A stretch of 16,533 nucleotides of DNA from assembly GCA_045542755.1 (NCBI GenBank), contig JAZQLP010000048.1:1-16533 (forward strand). The letters run 5' to 3'. The position numbers and the translations under genes are program-made. Numbering within the stretch: position 1 is the first letter of the stretch; every line of letters starts with the position of its first letter. Shown here one piece after another: positions 1-7,288 of the stretch. The DNA is from JAZQLP01 sp045542755 (lineage in GTDB: Bacteria; Bacillota; Clostridia; Oscillospirales; UBA644). The notes beneath the pieces were generated by a model. That model made no database searches. It was not told the origin of the DNA and saw only the letters and a program-made list of their open reading frames with translations.

Positions 1-142
1 TTTCGTAAAGATTACGGGTATCGGCAACTGCGGCCAAAAGGTAGCTCAGGGCGTACCCAAGGCCTATAATAAGGGCCTTGACGATACACAGCAGCAGAAA
101 AATGCCGTTTATCTTCCTTTTTTCAGCCTTATAGTTTTCCAC
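1..142 (-). CDS. N-terminal fragment of a membrane protein (runs off the left edge)
   Basis: A GTG start at 142-140 opens a frame that stays open to the window edge, giving 47 residues. It begins VENYKAEKRKI, a short charged cytoplasmic head, followed by a hydrophobic stretch of about 25 residues (GIFLLLCIVKALIIGLG and on) typical of a first transmembrane helix. An AAAGGCGGGG ribosome binding site lies about 6 bases upstream, and an in-frame TAA at 169-167 rules out an upstream extension of any length. A good promoter sits at 178-206. The family cannot be named from this fragment. It is divergent from the GrpB/NUDIX gene, so the 200-base gap carries both promoters. Confidence 0.65.
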   Translation of the reverse strand, partial: MENYKAEKRKINGIFLLLCIVKALIIGLGYALSYLLAAVADTRNLYE

Positions 143-177
143 TATTACCCCGCCTTTGCCGTCTTTTTATCCCGTTT

Positions 178-206
178 ATTATACCAAATCCGGCTGTAAA
201 AATCAA
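178..206 (-). promoter_or_regulatory. Promoter of the truncated left-edge membrane-protein gene
   Basis: On the minus strand this reads TTGATT, 17 bases, TATAAT, with TGG directly before the -10 (extended -10). Expected transcription start is near 171, which leaves a leader of about 30 bases before the GTG at 142. It is divergent from the promoter at 245-273. Confidence 0.8.
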
Positions 207-244
207 CAATAAACCAAAAATTTTTTAAATTATTCACACTTATA

Positions 245-273
245 TTGACTTTAACATATTAAGATGTTATTAT
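245..273 (+). promoter_or_regulatory. Promoter of the GrpB-NUDIX / tsaC-coaE / M18 / EEP operon
   Basis: TTGACT at 245-250, a 17-base spacer and TATTAT at 268-273, with TGT immediately before the -10. Predicted start is near 280, giving a leader of about 64 bases with possible hairpins before the TTG start at 344. No other convincing promoter was seen between the four downstream genes, which are spaced by 10-21 bases. Confidence 0.8.
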
Positions 274-285
274 ATATAGTATATT

Positions 286-315
286 GACCTTTTTAGGTCG
301 GACTTAAGAGCCGAC
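286..315 (+). promoter_or_regulatory. Leader with two overlapping short hairpins
   Basis: GACCT (286-290) and AGGTC (295-299) can pair across a TTTT loop. GTCGG (297-301) can pair instead with CCGAC (311-315). The two stems share bases 297-299, so they exclude each other. This is seen in the sequence; a regulatory role is only inferred and the stems are just five base pairs each. Confidence 0.3.
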
Positions 316-343
316 GAATACTTAAAGAAAGGGGGTCAGAGTT

Positions 344-1636
344 TTGCAGGGACTTACGAAAAACACGGTAAAGCTTGAAAACAGCGATTCAAGAAGCCGC
401 AGATACGTAGATTTTAAACGTAAGAAGCTTAAACGCATCTTCGGCGACAAGGCCGTTGAAGCGGTGCATATAGGAAGCACCTCTGTAAAAAACGTAAAAG
501 CTCGCCCCGTCATAGACGTGATGATAGCGGTAAGAAATATTAACGACGTTACCGCGGAAACAGAAGCGTTGATCAAATCGGGATTTACCCAAAAGTCCGC
601 AGGCTTTGAGGGTAAGGTCCTTTGCTTTGAGGGTGAAGAGCTTAACAAGATCACCTGCGTAGCCTACGTCGTGGGATACAAAAGCAAGGAATACTGGACC
701 CTTATAAACTTCAGGGATTACCTTAACGTAAACACCGTAAGAAAAAAAGAGTTTGAGGATATAAAGACTGCTTTAGCCCAAAAATTCCCCAACAGCCCCG
801 AGGAATACGAGGCCGGTAAGCGCGCCTATACCGAAAGGATAGCCGACGAGGCACGCACCTGGAGAATATTCTCCCGTTCGGTGACCGTTACGGTGACCAA
901 CCCCAAGGGAGAAGCCCTCGAAAACGGAAAAACAAGACTCCTTAATATGGGCGCTGCCGATAAAGAGGAAATGGACGAGCTCCGTCCCCACGCCGTTTAT
1001 ATAATGGGCGAAAACAAGCCCGTAAAGAAGTTTACGGGAAAGACCGTGGCTATACTTTTCAGCACCGACGATAGGGAAAACCGCCGCGAGGTATGGATAG
1101 TAGCCCCCGCAGGAAGAACCTTCTTCAAGCCTGAAATAGAAACTCTTCTTGAAAACGACGACGGAGGAAATTACCGCTACGTATGTATGTTTGAAAAGTC
1201 CTGCGGCGCGGTGGTATACTTTATAAAGGACGGGGAGCCTCTCTATCTCCTCATAAAGAACCGTTCCCAGAATATGGGCTTCCCCAAGGGCCACATAGAG
1301 AAGAACGAAAACGAGCATAAGACGGCTTTAAGAGAGGTCAAGGAAGAAACCAATCTTGCCGTAACTCTTGACGATAGCTTCAGAGAATACTACTCGTATA
1401 CCATAAATTTCTGCCGTAAAAAGCAGGCGGTGTACTTCCTCGGAAGAGCCGTTGACGGAAAGATAATCGTTCCAAAGAACGAGATACTTTCCTACAGCGT
1501 GGTTTCCTTTAAGGATGCAAACAGACTCCTTTCCCACAATAACGAGAGAAAGGTTCTCCGCGACGCCCACGAATATATAAAGAATAAGCTTTTGACGGAA
1601 AACGGCTCGGCAAAAAAGCCGTCAAAGGCAGAATAG
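344..1636 (+). CDS. GrpB (UPF0157) + pyrophosphatase-like + NUDIX hydrolase fusion protein
   Basis: A 430-residue protein with three regions. Residues about 20-175 are a GrpB/UPF0157 domain of the nucleotidyltransferase superfold (HIGSTSV at 42-48, ARPVIDVMI at 53-61, FRDYLNVN at 123-130). Residues about 178-275 resemble the small clostridial inorganic-pyrophosphatase-type domain (KPVKKFTGKTVAI at 225-237, EVWIVAP at 249-255), but the conserved D-R-P-L-G / N-Y-G-Y metal-site part is degraded, so catalysis there is doubtful. Residues about 285-415 are a NUDIX domain with box G316, E322, R330-E331, E334-E335; the Gly two residues after the second Glu is Asn337. The box and NMGFPKGHIE resemble Ap4A-hydrolase-type NUDIX enzymes, so a dinucleoside polyphosphate or similar substrate is possible but unproven. 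The start is TTG at 344, eight bases after AAGGGGG; there is no Met until residue 60. It is the first gene of a four-gene operon, 10 bases before the TsaC-CoaE fusion. Confidence 0.85.
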   Translation: MQGLTKNTVKLENSDSRSRRYVDFKRKKLKRIFGDKAVEAVHIGSTSVKNVKARPVIDVMIAVRNINDVTAETEALIKSGFTQKSAGFEGKVLCFEGEELNKITCVAYVVGYKSKEYWTLINFRDYLNVNTVRKKEFEDIKTALAQKFPNSPEEYEAGKRAYTERIADEARTWRIFSRSVTVTVTNPKGEALENGKTRLLNMGAADKEEMDELRPHAVYIMGENKPVKKFTGKTVAILFSTDDRENRREVWIVAPAGRTFFKPEIETLLENDDGGNYRYVCMFEKSCGAVVYFIKDGEPLYLLIKNRSQNMGFPKGHIEKNENEHKTALREVKEETNLAVTLDDSFREYYSYTINFCRKKQAVYFLGRAVDGKIIVPKNEILSYSVVSFKDANRLLSHNNERKVLRDAHEYIKNKLLTENGSAKKPSKAE

Positions 1637-1646
1637 GACTGAAAAT

Positions 1647-3266
1647 ATGTTTTTCGGCTTTGACGACAATATAATAGAGCAGGCCGCAAAATCCATAAAA
1701 GAGGGTCAAACGGTGGCCTTCCCCACCGAAACGGTATACGGGCTGGGCGCAAACGCCCTCGACTCCGAGGCCGTAAGCAGGATATTTAAGGCAAAGGGAA
1801 GACCCCAGGACAACCCCCTTATCGTTCATATTGCAGACGTTGAGGATATGGAAAGGTACGCCTACCCCACTCCCCTTGCGTACGAGCTTGCAAAAAAATT
1901 CTGGCCGGGTCCTCTTACTATAATACTGAAAAAGAAGGATATTATCCCCTCTTCCGTAAGCGCGGGACTTGACACGGTAGCGTTGAGATTCCCCTCCAAC
2001 AAGATAGCCCAAAGGCTTATCAGGGAGTCCGGCTGTCCCATAGCCGCCCCCTCTGCAAATATTTCGGGAAGTCCCAGCCCCACGACGGCGGGGCACGTGC
2101 TTCACGATTACGAGGGTACGGATAAGATTGCGGGTATTATTGACGGCGGCCCCTGCCTTTGCGGTGTGGAATCCACGGTCATTACCCTGACCACAAAACC
2201 GCCCATGCTTCTCCGTCCGGGATTTGTAACCCCCGAAGAGCTTATGGAGTTTATTCCCGACCTTACCCTTTCGGAGGCTGTAAAGAATAAGCTTCCCGAA
2301 GGCGCGAAGGCCGAATCTCCCGGTATGCTTCACAGACATTACGCCCCCAAGGCAGAAACCGAGGGCGTAAGAGGCAGCTCAAAAAGGGCTGCGGCCTATA
2401 TTAATCAGCAATCCATACTCCTTGGTAAAAAATGCGGAGTTATGTGCTTTGAGGGTGAAGAAAAGCTTTTCCTCTCCTCTGTAACGGCGCTCAGCTACGG
2501 CAAAGAGGACAGCGCCCGCGACAGAGCGGCAAAGATGTTTGACGTCCTCAGGGAGCTTGACAAAAAAAATCTTGATAAAATATATATCAGAATAGCCGAG
2601 GACGGCGGCGTTGGCCTTGCGGTCTTTAACAGACTTTTAAGAGCTTGTGAGTTCAATCTCTCAAACGCCCAGGCCTTCCCTCCCGTGTTCGGGATAACCG
2701 GACTCAGCGGCGCGGGAAAGACCACCGTAAGCACAAGACTTGCGCTTCAGGGCTATGACCATATAGACACCGACGGAGTTTCCCGCCTCACACTGGACAT
2801 GGGCAAGGACGAGCTTGTGGCAGAGTTTTCTGAAAGCATTCTCTCCCCCGACGGTAAGATAAACCGCAGAGCCCTGGCCGAAAAAGCCTTTTCATCCCCC
2901 GAAAAGACGGAGATACTCAACAGAATAACCCACAAGTATATAATGGCAGAGGTGGCAAGACGGCTTGAAGAAAACCGTCGCGCCTACGTTCCCTCGTTGG
3001 TGGACGGCGCCGCCCTTATAGAGGCGGAGGCAGACAAGCTTTGCGATGCCCTTGTGGCCGTTGCGGCAGGGTACGATACCCGTCTTGAAAGAATCATTGA
3101 CCGCGACTCCCTCTCGGAGGAGCAGGCCGAAAGAAGACTGGCCGCACAGCAACCCTACGCCTTAATACTCAAAAAGGCTGATTTCATATTTGAAAACGAA
3201 TCCGAAAACGGGCTTGACAACGAGCTTGACCGACTTGAGGATTTTATTAGTAAATACAAAATATAA
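1647..3266 (+). CDS. Fusion of threonylcarbamoyl-AMP synthase (TsaC/Sua5) and dephospho-CoA kinase (CoaE)
   Basis: A 539-residue bifunctional cytoplasmic protein. Residues about 8-200 are the YrdC/Sua5 catalytic domain (PTETVYGLG 26-34, KGRPQDNPL 50-58, PGPLT 87-91, SAN 136-138, STVI 176-179, RPG 190-192), which makes threonylcarbamoyl-AMP from Thr, bicarbonate and ATP for tRNA t6A37, releasing pyrophosphate. Residues about 222-335 are the Sua5 C-terminal domain (SPGMLHRHYAPK 224-235, GVGLAVFNRLLRA 321-333). Residues 346-539 are CoaE, the last step of CoA synthesis: P-loop GLSGAGKTT 352-360, DTD 374-376, KINRRAL 404-410, RITHK 426-430, QAERRLAAQQP 493-503 and ADFIFENESE. The CoaE part lacks its own start or ribosome binding site and is joined by about 10 residues. 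The ATG at 1647 has only a weak AGGACTG-like site, so translation may be partly coupled to the gene ending 10 bases upstream. Both activities are normally essential. Confidence 0.93.
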   Translation: MFFGFDDNIIEQAAKSIKEGQTVAFPTETVYGLGANALDSEAVSRIFKAKGRPQDNPLIVHIADVEDMERYAYPTPLAYELAKKFWPGPLTIILKKKDIIPSSVSAGLDTVALRFPSNKIAQRLIRESGCPIAAPSANISGSPSPTTAGHVLHDYEGTDKIAGIIDGGPCLCGVESTVITLTTKPPMLLRPGFVTPEELMEFIPDLTLSEAVKNKLPEGAKAESPGMLHRHYAPKAETEGVRGSSKRAAAYINQQSILLGKKCGVMCFEGEEKLFLSSVTALSYGKEDSARDRAAKMFDVLRELDKKNLDKIYIRIAEDGGVGLAVFNRLLRACEFNLSNAQAFPPVFGITGLSGAGKTTVSTRLALQGYDHIDTDGVSRLTLDMGKDELVAEFSESILSPDGKINRRALAEKAFSSPEKTEILNRITHKYIMAEVARRLEENRRAYVPSLVDGAALIEAEADKLCDALVAVAAGYDTRLERIIDRDSLSEEQAERRLAAQQPYALILKKADFIFENESENGLDNELDRLEDFISKYKI

Positions 3267-3285
3267 TGAAAAGAGGATATAGAAA

Positions 3286-4656
3286 ATGAGCGAACTTTTG
3301 TATTCATCCAAAAACGCTTACACCACCTTGGACGAAAGCATTCTCAAGGCTGCCCAGGAATACTGCGAAGGCTATAAGAAATTCCTTGACAACTGCAAAA
3401 TCGAACGCTTCGGTGTTCGTTACGCCATTGAGCTTGCCGAAAAGGAAGGCTTTGAGGCCTTTGAAGAGGGCAAGAAGTATAAGGCTGGCGACAAGGTATA
3501 CTACAATCAGAAAAACAGAGCTATTATATTTGCTGTAATCGGTACCGAATCCATGGAAAAGGGCTTTAATCTCACCGCGGCTCATACCGACTGCCCCAAG
3601 CTTGACCTTAAACCCAATCCTCTTTACGAGGACAGCGAAATAGCATACCTCAAGACCCATTACTACGGCGGCGTTAAGAAGTACCAGTGGGTAACTATTC
3701 CTCTGGCTCTCTGCGGCGTAGTATGTAAGAAGGACGGCACCACCGTTGACGTTTGTATCGGTGATTGCGAAGAAGATCCCGTACTTTACATATCCGATAT
3801 TCTCCCCCATCTTGGCAGAGATCAGATGGCGCAGACCATGGCAAACGGTATCACTGCCGAAATGCTCAACGTTATCGTAGGCTCCGCCCCCGATAAAGAG
3901 GCTGAATCCAATAAGACCAAGACTGCAGTAATGAAGATACTCAACGAAAAGTACGGCATTAACGAAGAGGATTTCTTCACCGCAGAGCTTTCCATCGTTC
4001 CCGCCATGAAGGCAAAGGACGTAGGCCTTGACAGAAGCCTTATCGCAGCATTCGGCCATGATGACAGAATCTGCGCATACCCCTGCTTCACCGCCCTTCT
4101 TGAAGCAAAAGACCTTAAGAAGACCTCCCTCTGCATCTTTGCTGACAGAGAAGAGGTTGGAAGCATGGGCGTGACCGGTATGAGAAGCGCATTCTTTGCC
4201 GACGTTCTCCGCGCTCTTTGTGAAAGCACCGGTGCTAACCCCAGAATCGCGTTCAAGAACTCCGCTTGCATCTCTTCCGACGTAAGCGCGGCATACGACC
4301 CCAACTTCCCCTCCGTATTTGAAAAGAACAACTCCGGCTTTATCAACCACGGCTTTGCCATCTCCAAGTACACCGGTCACGGCGGTAAGTCCGGCGCATC
4401 CGAGGCTTCTCCCGAAATGATGGCCAAGCTTTGCGCTATCTTCGACGAGGCAGGAACCATCTACCACTTTGCCGAGCTTGGCAAGGTTGACGCAGGCGGC
4501 GGCGGAACCGTATCCCAGTTTATTGCTGATAAGAACATCGAGGTAGTTGATATCGGCATCCCCATGCTCTCTATGCACGCTCCCTACGAGCTTGCCGCAA
4601 AGAGCGATATCTACCTTCTCCACATCGCAATGAAGGCTTTCTACGAAAAATACTAA
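3286..4656 (+). CDS. M18 family aminopeptidase
   Basis: A 456-residue cytosolic zinc aminopeptidase of the aspartyl-aminopeptidase (M18) family, which removes N-terminal (often acidic) residues from peptides. Two-metal-site residues can be placed by family pattern: H100 in AAHTD, D260 in GHDDR, the base E289 and ligand E290 in DREEVGS, D332 in SSDVSAAYDP and H431 in MHAPYE. The length is normal for the family (about 430-480). The ATG follows AGAGGA, and the gap to the TsaC-CoaE stop is 19 bases, so it is the third gene of the operon. It uses a stricter, more biased codon set than its neighbours (many GCC, ATC, TTC, AAG), suggesting higher expression. Bacterial members are commonly annotated apeA or apeB; the symbol is left blank because the subgroup cannot be decided here. 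Confidence 0.95.
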   Translation: MSELLYSSKNAYTTLDESILKAAQEYCEGYKKFLDNCKIERFGVRYAIELAEKEGFEAFEEGKKYKAGDKVYYNQKNRAIIFAVIGTESMEKGFNLTAAHTDCPKLDLKPNPLYEDSEIAYLKTHYYGGVKKYQWVTIPLALCGVVCKKDGTTVDVCIGDCEEDPVLYISDILPHLGRDQMAQTMANGITAEMLNVIVGSAPDKEAESNKTKTAVMKILNEKYGINEEDFFTAELSIVPAMKAKDVGLDRSLIAAFGHDDRICAYPCFTALLEAKDLKKTSLCIFADREEVGSMGVTGMRSAFFADVLRALCESTGANPRIAFKNSACISSDVSAAYDPNFPSVFEKNNSGFINHGFAISKYTGHGGKSGASEASPEMMAKLCAIFDEAGTIYHFAELGKVDAGGGGTVSQFIADKNIEVVDIGIPMLSMHAPYELAAKSDIYLLHIAMKAFYEKY

Positions 4657-4677
4657 TCACACAAGAGGATTTTAACT

Positions 4678-5433
4678 ATGAAACTTAAGATAATGTCTTT
4701 CAATATCCAGAACATGGGTAAAGAAGAAAACTCATGGGAGGAAAGAAAGCACGACCTTACGGAGCTTATCAAAAAGTACGACCCCGATATTCTCTGTATG
4801 CAGGAGGTAGGCCCCCATTGGACTGAATGGTTCAAGCAGAACCTTACCGCGTGGGAAGGCATAGGCAAGCACAGACAGGGCGACGTGGGAGAAGCTGTCC
4901 CCATATACTTCAAGAAGAACAAGTATGAGCTTCTTGAAGACAGAACCTTCTGGCTTTCCGAAACTCCCGACGTTATAGGCAAGGGCTGGGATGCCGCTTG
5001 TCACAGAATATGTACCCATATAAAGCTTAAGTCCAAGAGAGGCAAGGAGTTTGCAATAGTAAATACCCACCTTGACCACCGCGGACCCGAGGCCAAGAAG
5101 AACGGCGCGGCAATGGTAAAGAGCACCCTGACCTCTTACGATATCCCCGCTATTCTTACGGGTGACTTTAACGTTAACGAAACCACTGACGTATACAAGT
5201 CCTTCCCCGACGAGAAGGTTGGTAACGCAAAGTATATGGCAAAGACCGCCGATATGGGCAACACCTTCAACGGCTTTGGAAACGTTAAGAATCCCGCAGA
5301 CTCGGTAATCGACCACATCTTCGTCCTCAAAAAGAAGATGAAGGTTCATTCCTACAAGATTTTTACCGACAAGCGCCCCAACGGACTCTTCGTGTCCGAC
5401 CACTACCCCATTATGGCAACCGTAGAATTCTAA
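4678..5433 (+). CDS. Endonuclease/exonuclease/phosphatase (EEP) family hydrolase
   Basis: A 251-residue metal-dependent phosphoesterase of the DNase I-like fold. The family motifs appear in order: SFNIQN with N9, CMQEV with E43, NTHLDH with H131, GDFNVN with D163 and N165, IDHIF with D212 and H213, and SDHYP with S240-D241-H242. No signal peptide or membrane segment is visible, so it should be cytoplasmic. The family includes nucleases, sphingomyelinases, inositol phosphatases and polyA-type exonucleases; the sequence alone does not separate these, and with a short compact domain a small phosphodiester substrate is as likely as DNA. The ATG follows GAGG with 9 bases spacing. It is the last gene of the operon, 21 bases after the M18 gene and just before the strong terminator. 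Confidence 0.9.
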   Translation: MKLKIMSFNIQNMGKEENSWEERKHDLTELIKKYDPDILCMQEVGPHWTEWFKQNLTAWEGIGKHRQGDVGEAVPIYFKKNKYELLEDRTFWLSETPDVIGKGWDAACHRICTHIKLKSKRGKEFAIVNTHLDHRGPEAKKNGAAMVKSTLTSYDIPAILTGDFNVNETTDVYKSFPDEKVGNAKYMAKTADMGNTFNGFGNVKNPADSVIDHIFVLKKKMKVHSYKIFTDKRPNGLFVSDHYPIMATVEF

Positions 5434-5444
5434 ATTATAAAGAG

Positions 5445-5477
5445 AAAGACCTGCGACATCTGTCGCAGGTCTTTTTT
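5445..5477 (+). terminator. Strong intrinsic terminator between convergent operons
   Basis: A perfect inverted repeat of about 13 base pairs, from AAAGACCTGCGAC (5445-5457) to GTCGCAGGTCTTT (5462-5474), with a loop of about four bases and a T run to 5477. It ends the plus-strand operon. Read from the minus strand the stem is followed by a moderately T-rich tract, so it may also stop transcription from ddh (ends 5490). Confidence 0.95.
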
Positions 5478-5489
5478 ATATCCATGTTT

Positions 5490-6473
5490 TTAAAGCATTT
5501 CTTTGCGAAGCTCTTCCCCTGACTTTTGGGAAAGATATGCGGGAGGAACGTCAAAGACGGTCTTGCAACCCGACTGGCCTTCCTTATTCATTCTGTAAGC
5601 GGCGCGAGCGTATGCCACTATTACCGAAGCGGTAAATTCGGGGTTAGAGTCAAGCTTAAGGCTGTACTCGATAATATGGGAATGCTCCCCGTTAAAGCCT
5701 GTTTTTCCGCTTCTTATAACGAAACCGCCGTGGGGGATTCCGCCGTGGTCACGGTCAAGCTCTTCCTGAGAAATAAAGTGAACGGTAGTGTCATAGTCGG
5801 CAAAATAGTTGGGCATAGATTTTATCTCGGCCTCTATTCTTGCCTTGTCTGCCCCCTCCTTTGCAACTACGAAGCACTCACGAAGATGCTTCTGACGGGT
5901 GGTCAGCTCGGGATTTTCTCCCTTGCGTACGGATTCAAGGGCAGCTTCTACGGGCACGGTGTACTGTTTGCCGTCCTTTACACCCTCAACCCTGCGTATA
6001 GCATCGGAATGGCCCTGACTTACCCCCTTGCCCCAGAAGGTATAATCCTTGCCGTCAACGAGTATGGAGCTTGCGTAAAGTCTGTTAAGGGAGAACATTC
6101 CGGGGTCCCAACCCACGGAAATCATGCCAACCTTACCCGAAGCCTTTGCCGCCTCGTCAACTGCCGCAAAGTGCTGGGGAATCTTTGCGTGGGTATCAAA
6201 GCTATCCACAACGTTAAAGTACTTTGCAAGGTCGGGAGTCTGGGTGGGAAGGTCGGTAGCACTTCCGCCGCAGAGTATCATAACGTCTATTTTATCTATA
6301 AAATCTTTTACCTTGTCAGCGCTTACGGCCTCTACGCCCTGTGTGTGAAGCTTGAGGGTGGAGGGGTCTCTGCGTGTGAATACAGCCACAAGCTCCATAT
6401 CCTTATTTTGGGCTATGGCGCTTTCAACGCCCCTACCGAGATTTCCGTAACCGTAAATACCTATTCTAATCAT
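5490..6473 (-). CDS. ddh: meso-Diaminopimelate D-dehydrogenase
   Basis: A 327-residue NADPH-dependent enzyme that converts tetrahydrodipicolinate plus ammonia to meso-DAP in one step, for lysine and peptidoglycan. It shows the Rossmann loop GYGNLG (8-13), VFTRR (31-35) with the two arginines expected for NADP binding, the CGGSATDLP segment (68-76), VDSFDTH (89-95) and ISVGWDPGMFSLNR (118-131), all characteristic of Ddh. Length is normal (about 320-330). The ATG at 6473 is preferred over a TTG one codon upstream: it overlaps the stop of the DUF4097 gene as TGATG and lies 7 bases after GAGGT. It is last in the ppa / LiaF-like / DUF4097 / ddh unit. Use of Ddh suggests the one-step DAP route, although other DAP genes may lie elsewhere. 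Confidence 0.96.
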   Translation of the reverse strand: MIRIGIYGYGNLGRGVESAIAQNKDMELVAVFTRRDPSTLKLHTQGVEAVSADKVKDFIDKIDVMILCGGSATDLPTQTPDLAKYFNVVDSFDTHAKIPQHFAAVDEAAKASGKVGMISVGWDPGMFSLNRLYASSILVDGKDYTFWGKGVSQGHSDAIRRVEGVKDGKQYTVPVEAALESVRKGENPELTTRQKHLRECFVVAKEGADKARIEAEIKSMPNYFADYDTTVHFISQEELDRDHGGIPHGGFVIRSGKTGFNGEHSHIIEYSLKLDSNPEFTASVIVAYARAAYRMNKEGQSGCKTVFDVPPAYLSQKSGEELRKEML

Positions 6474-7288
6474 CAAAATACCTCTTCTATATAAAAGTCT
6501 ATCTTTATATTACCTACTCCACCGTCAATGTCAAGATAGGTATCTCCGTCGCCGTAGGTTCCGTCACTCATAGACTTGCCTGCCACAGATACAGCCCCTA
6601 TCCCCTTGGAGAGGGTCATTTTATAGTCGTTTTGATCACCTGCAAGGTTAAGCTTCAAGTTACCTACGCCGCAAGAAATTTCATTTCTGCCTTTAAGCGC
6701 AGAGGTGATTTCCACCTCGCCAACACCCATATCAAGATCAAGTCCTGCAATGGAGCCGCCCTTTACAGTTACTTTTCCCGCGCCGCAATCTATCTCGGCC
6801 TCGTCAGAAACATACAACTGCTCCACGGTAACGGCACCTGCTCCAAAGTCAAAGGAAAGCTTCTCTGTGACTATATATTCAATATCAACCTTGCCTGCGC
6901 CCGTGGATATCTCCACTTCGCTTAACAAAGCTTCGGGAACGGTTACCACTAGGCTACCCATATCCGAATTTACAGAAAGCTTGCCTCGTATCCCCTCTTC
7001 CTTAACGGTAAGAATACCGTTTTTAAGAGAAGATTTCACCTTTGGGTTATTGGTCTCCACCTTTATCTCATCCCCTGTAACAATGGTAAGAGATGTGGCT
7101 ATAACGTCTATTTTAAGAGCTGTAATATCCCCTTCAAATACGGTTTGAACCATATCCTCGGTAAGAATAGTGGGTTCTTGACCAAAGATAAGAGAGCCTA
7201 TACTGACTACTCCGCTAACGATACCCACAACTATAAAAAGAGCGAGGGCGATAGCAAGATACTTTATTATTTTATGAGCCTGTGTCAT
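6473..7288 (-). CDS. Membrane-anchored DUF4097-type beta-solenoid protein
   Basis: A 271-residue protein with a single N-terminal hydrophobic helix (about 9-31) after a basic head, then an outside domain of repeated short beta strands. Seven copies of a G-[AVI]-G-x-[VIL] motif occur at residues 130, 149, 169, 188, 207, 229 and 257, with spacing of 19-20 for the first five and looser after that. This is typical of the DUF4097 putative-adhesin/beta-helix family related to LiaF C-terminal domains. It has no enzymatic motif. It starts in the ATGA overlap with the LiaF-like gene and its stop overlaps the ddh start, so all three should be made together. A role in envelope stress sensing or surface structure is inferred from family and neighbours. 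There is no LiaR/LiaS pair in the window. Confidence 0.85.
   Translation of the reverse strand: MTQAHKIIKYLAIALALFIVVGIVSGVVSIGSLIFGQEPTILTEDMVQTVFEGDITALKIDVIATSLTIVTGDEIKVETNNPKVKSSLKNGILTVKEEGIRGKLSVNSDMGSLVVTVPEALLSEVEISTGAGKVDIEYIVTEKLSFDFGAGAVTVEQLYVSDEAEIDCGAGKVTVKGGSIAGLDLDMGVGEVEITSALKGRNEISCGVGNLKLNLAGDQNDYKMTLSKGIGAVSVAGKSMSDGTYGDGDTYLDIDGGVGNIKIDFYIEEVF

Noticed and set aside
3304..4623. A 439-codon open frame on the minus strand, exactly opposite the M18 aminopeptidase gene
   Set aside because: It has no ribosome binding site or family motif. It is open because the sense gene avoids TTA, CTA and TCA codons, a side effect of strong codon bias.
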